Shown here piece after piece: positions 7,975 through 8,741 of a DNA stretch of 8,741 bases. A program made the translations under genes and the position numbers. The notes beneath the pieces are model-generated. The model ran no database searches. It was not told where the DNA came from and saw only the letters and a list, made by a program, of their open reading frames with translations. The stretch is taken from positions 1 through 8,741 of the forward strand of contig CAXSCR010000100.1 in NCBI GenBank assembly GCA_964235605.1. Reading direction: 5' to 3'. The first letter of the stretch is position 1. Each line of letters begins with the position of its first letter. This stretch comes from DATCRE01 sp964235605. GTDB lineage: Bacteria; Bacteroidota; Bacteroidia; Cytophagales; Cyclobacteriaceae.

Positions 7975-8053
7975 GCCCTTTCAGGGCTGCACGTTATACT
8001 CTTTTCATTTCACAGGGCGTTGCCCTGTGTTGATGATAACGCCCTTTCAGGGC
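7975..8053. repeat. Cluster of three triloop palindromes
   Basis: Three short hairpins in 79 bp. The first (7975-7987) and third (8041-8053) are identical, GCCCT-TTC-AGGGC, inside an exact 16-bp repeat (7973-7988 and 8039-8054). The middle one (8011-8029) is a perfect 8-bp stem, CACAGGGC-GTT-GCCCTGTG. All have three-base loops. No reading frame is associated. The style resembles dispersed intergenic palindromic repeats I associate with Bacteroidota genomes, which is recall and not a search result. The rest of 7822-8145 holds no gene that I can support. Confidence 0.75.
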
Positions 8054-8080
8054 TAACGGTTAAAATAAAGCAACAAGATT

Positions 8081-8098
8081 AACCGAGGTCACTCAGTT
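8081..8098. repeat. Imperfect hairpin AACCGAG-GTCA-CTCAGTT
   Basis: A 7-bp stem with one C/A mismatch and a four-base loop. As RNA from the minus strand the mismatch becomes a G-U wobble, so the stem would be unbroken. ATTAACC, which overlaps its left edge at 8078-8084, recurs at 8108-8114, hinting at a degenerate 30-bp tandem unit. Confidence 0.4.
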
Positions 8099-8145
8099 TA
8101 TATAATTATTAACCTTCGTCAGTCCTATGTCCTCACCAACCTAAC

Positions 8146-8333
8146 AAATCCCAGAGGGATGATATATTGGTAGATAATATTTATAAAGTATACAAGTGCC
8201 GTAGGTACGATATATAAACTGTCCCAACATGACTTACATCTATGAAATTACATGCTACGAATAAGCCGTCCCTCCGGAACTAGTCATCTTAACTTAATGA
8301 CATTGCTCTACCGGGGCTTAGGAACCTTAGTTT
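8146..8333. repeat. Dispersed/direct repeat element, copy 1 (at least 188 bp)
   Basis: Identical to 8554-8741 except A8177 against C8585. Four short hairpin modules, each a 5-bp stem with a 3-base loop, occur inside: ATCCC-AGA-GGGAT (8148-8160), GTGCC-GTA-GGTAC (8196-8208), GTCCC-TCC-GGAAC (8268-8280, one C/A mismatch) and GCTCT-ACC-GGGGC (8305-8317, with G-T wobbles). The first two are each followed directly by GATATAT (8161-8167, 8209-8215), so the element is itself built from repeated modules 48 bp apart. It has stops in the frames I checked and no transposase, so it is non-coding. The left edge is sharp: bases before 8146 differ from those before copy 2. The right edge is unknown because copy 2 is cut by the window end. 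Confidence 0.85.
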
Positions 8334-8338
8334 GATGG

Positions 8339-8542
8339 CTAGTGTAATGACACAGACCGGTGGTGAGTCGGCTGACTTTTCAACCGCCTTACAATCTCTC
8401 TATTAATCCGCTTAACAATTGATGGGCCTTCGTAAATAAACCCGGTGTAAAGTTGTATCAAATCGGCGCCTGCATTTAATTTTTCTATAGCATTGTCCGC
8501 GGTCATTATGCCACCAACACCAATTATTGGAAAATCTTTTTC
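8339..8542 (-). pseudogene. pyrD: C-terminal fragment of dihydroorotate dehydrogenase (quinone type)
   Basis: Reads 67 codons to a TAG at 8339-8341. The peptide has FPIIGVGGIMTADNAIEKL followed by NAGADLIQLYTGFIYEGP and IVKRI, the FMN-phosphate-binding GVGGI loop and closing segment of class 2 PyrD, which oxidises dihydroorotate in pyrimidine synthesis. About four fifths of the enzyme is missing: PyrD is normally near 340 residues. The frame is closed upstream by TAG (8543-8545). This stop lies beside a run of five T's (8537-8541). One extra base there would give KKYRKKDFPIIGVGGI and carry homology up to the repeat boundary at 8554, so a one-base indel is possible. The fragment lies between two direct repeat copies. 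It could be the tail of a split gene or a duplicated tail beside an intact pyrD outside the window. It cannot encode a working enzyme by itself. Confidence 0.85.
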
Positions 8543-8553
8543 CTATATTTTTT

Positions 8554-8741
8554 AAATCCCAGAGGGATGATATATTGGTAGATACTATTTATAAAGTATA
8601 CAAGTGCCGTAGGTACGATATATAAACTGTCCCAACATGACTTACATCTATGAAATTACATGCTACGAATAAGCCGTCCCTCCGGAACTAGTCATCTTAA
8701 CTTAATGACATTGCTCTACCGGGGCTTAGGAACCTTAGTTT
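8554..8741. repeat. Dispersed/direct repeat element, copy 2, cut by window end
   Basis: Same orientation as copy 1, offset exactly 408 bp, one mismatch in 188 bases (C8585 against A8177). It abuts the upstream end of the pyrD fragment, where the rest of that gene would be expected. The window ends inside it, so its right boundary and what follows are not visible. Confidence 0.85.

Noticed and set aside
7975..8333. CRISPR array
   Set aside because: Repeats are short palindromes at uneven spacing (about 27 to 72 bp) with differing sequences, no uniform repeat-spacer pattern and no cas genes.
8146..8741. Autonomous insertion sequence
   Set aside because: The element has no transposase frame, and no terminal inverted repeats or target-site duplication can be shown within the window.

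Overview
The window reads as chromosome of a Bacteroidota bacterium, probably Cytophagia-like. The main evidence is a secreted beta-helix protein ending in a type IX secretion (T9SS) sorting domain, a GH3-type adenylating enzyme of the kind common in this phylum, weak or absent Shine-Dalgarno sequences, and short palindromic intergenic repeats of a style I associate with the phylum. The phylum call is an inference from gene content. I could not place a genus.

Layout. Positions 1-173 hold nothing I recognise. A small plus-strand gene of unknown function (174-485) converges on a minus-strand block: rnhA (624-1085), rseP (1262-2596), dxr (2692-3852) and a GH3-family gene (3876-5372). Read in the direction of transcription this is GH3 - dxr - rseP - rnhA. 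The GH3-dxr gap is 23 bp and the dxr-rseP gap 95 bp, so these three may share a transcript. rnhA follows after 176 bp containing inverted repeats and may be separate. dxr gives the first committed step of non-mevalonate isoprenoid synthesis, rseP is a membrane site-2 protease, rnhA removes RNA from RNA:DNA hybrids. dxr next to rseP is a common bacterial arrangement.

A 433-bp divergent intergenic region (5373-5805) carries a pair of 9-bp direct repeats and a weak Bacteroidota-type promoter candidate. It precedes a large plus-strand gene (5806-7821) for an exported right-handed beta-helix protein with a malectin-like domain and a T9SS sorting tail, probably a cell-surface or secreted carbohydrate-active protein.

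The right end (7822-8741) is repeat-rich. It has a cluster of three triloop hairpins (7975-8053), another hairpin (8081-8098), and two near-identical direct copies of an element at least 188 bp long (8146-8333 and 8554-8741, one mismatch). Between them lies a minus-strand fragment encoding only the C-terminus of dihydroorotate dehydrogenase (pyrD). It is either a gene split by the element or the product of a 408-bp tandem duplication. The window stops inside the second copy, so the rest of pyrD cannot be seen. This is the most unusual part of the window. I found no CRISPR array, tRNA, rRNA, transposase or recognisable defence system.
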